Source: Lactonifactor longoviformis DSM 17459
Lineage (GTDB): Bacteria; Bacillota; Clostridia; Lachnospirales; Lachnospiraceae
Assembly: GCF_900129135.1 (NCBI RefSeq)
Contig: NZ_FQVI01000002.1
Location: 62,001 to 126,000, forward strand
Direction of reading: 5' to 3'
Length of the DNA stretch: 64,000 nucleotides
Shown here: in pieces, positions 63,512-64,000 of the stretch
Position numbering within the stretch: the first letter of the stretch is position 1
Layout of the letters: every line of letters starts with the position of its first letter
Notes under the pieces: model-generated
The model's input: the letters and a program-made list of their open reading frames with translations, nothing else
Database searches by the model: none
What the model was told of the DNA's origin: nothing
Translations under genes and position numbers: made by a program

Positions 63512-64000
63512 TTAGTAGCCGGCACCTTTCATAGCAGAAAGAGCCGAGCTTGTATATCTGCCAAACAGTCCGCTGCGCCGTGGGCTGGGAATAATTCCCC
63601 TCTTGCTGCGCTCATCTAATATTTTTCCTACCTCTGCAGGTGACATCTCTTCTCCGTTAATCCCCACCACATCAATGGTTCGCTCCGGAATATTGTAAGA
63701 GATGATGTCTCCGGTCTCGATGAAAGCCAAAGGGCCTCCGCAGGCAGCTTCCGGAGATACATGGCCAATGGCGGCGCCCCTGGTGGCCCCTGAAAATCTT
63801 CCGTCGGTCACCAGTGATACCGTTCCGTTTAGCCGCTCGTCGCATACAATGGCCTCTGTGGTCATCAGCATCTCCGGCATCCCGGTGCCTCTTGGTCCTT
63901 CATATCGGATGACTACAACATCCCCGGGATTGATTTTCCCGTCAACCACAGCCTGGTAAGCATCCTCTTCTCTGTTGTAAACCCGGGCTGTCCCCTTGTG
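63512..64000 (-). CDS. Second IlvD/Edd-family dehydratase, cut by the window edge
   Basis: Only the C-terminal 162 residues or so are inside the window. The frame stays open to base 64000. It shows [29 protein letters not shown] and [19 protein letters not shown], closely like the first dehydratase. The Fe-S cysteines lie outside. The two enzymes may handle different sugar acids or be a duplication. Confidence 0.88.
   Translation of the reverse strand, partial: HKGTARVYNREEDAYQAVVDGKINPGDVVVIRYEGPRGTGMPEMLMTTEAIVCDERLNGTVSLVTDGRFSGATRGAAIGHVSPEAACGGPLAFIETGDIISYNIPERTIDVVGINGEEMSPAEVGKILDERSKRGIIPSPRRSGLFGRYTSSALSAMKGAGY

Noticed and set aside
1-64000. tRNA or rRNA genes as island insertion sites
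   Set aside because: No tRNA-like cloverleaf ends or rRNA sequence were seen on either strand.

Overview
The window looks like chromosome of a low-to-mid GC, spore-forming Clostridia, most likely Lachnospiraceae. The evidence is AGGAGG-type ribosome sites, a DUF1836 protein, a BclA-like collagen protein, ChvE/MmsAB sugar transport, a tandem-MerR regulator and Tn916-type integration genes. No tRNA, rRNA or CRISPR array was seen. Host genes at both ends flank an accessory island of about 34 kb between an alcohol dehydrogenase gene (ends 5659) and rlmD (ends 39914).

Left flank (0-5.7 kb): a two-component system, an ABC-2 exporter, a double-MerR regulator with a classic operator, and a zinc alcohol dehydrogenase. 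Island part 1 (5.7-19.5 kb): McrBC, a NERD protein, small cargo genes (GNAT, DUF3795, methyltransferase, DUF3786), an XRE/DUF4352 pair, a collagen-like surface protein, and a Nudix/SRA-like pair. It also holds several gene remnants, including the 3' end of a second copy of the RAMP gene described below. Island part 2 (19.6-25.7 kb): a Tn916-type mobilizable element with integrase, excisionase, Rep/MobT-like protein, XRE regulator and a secreted papain-like protease as cargo.

Island part 3 (25.8-39.9 kb) is the most notable. It is a minus-strand operon: cas6-like, DUF6602-type putative nuclease, HD-less Cas10-like, Csx10-like, double Cas7-like, TIGR03984-like and TIGR03986-like. A Cap4-like nuclease-SAVED effector follows. 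There is no cas1, cas2 or array in the window. I read it as an array-less type III (III-D-like) system whose Cas10 would make a cyclic oligoadenylate that the SAVED protein senses. Mrr and decayed rhuM, serine recombinase and possibly Wadjet jetD genes lie around it.

Right flank (39.9-64 kb): rlmD, pcrA, and then carbohydrate metabolism. A LacI-type repressor fused to a solute-binding domain, the ChvE-MmsA-MmsB transporter, a DUF4432 epimerase and a UroD-family protein appear to form one regulon, because near-identical palindromes lie at the chvE and UroD promoters. PLD/CDP-alcohol lipid genes, IclR, KDPG aldolase fused to a VOC domain, a Pit/DUF47 phosphate pair, KduD-like SDR and two IlvD/Edd dehydratases around a FadR-type regulator follow. 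Together these suggest uptake of a sugar or sugar acid and its breakdown through a 2-keto-3-deoxy intermediate.
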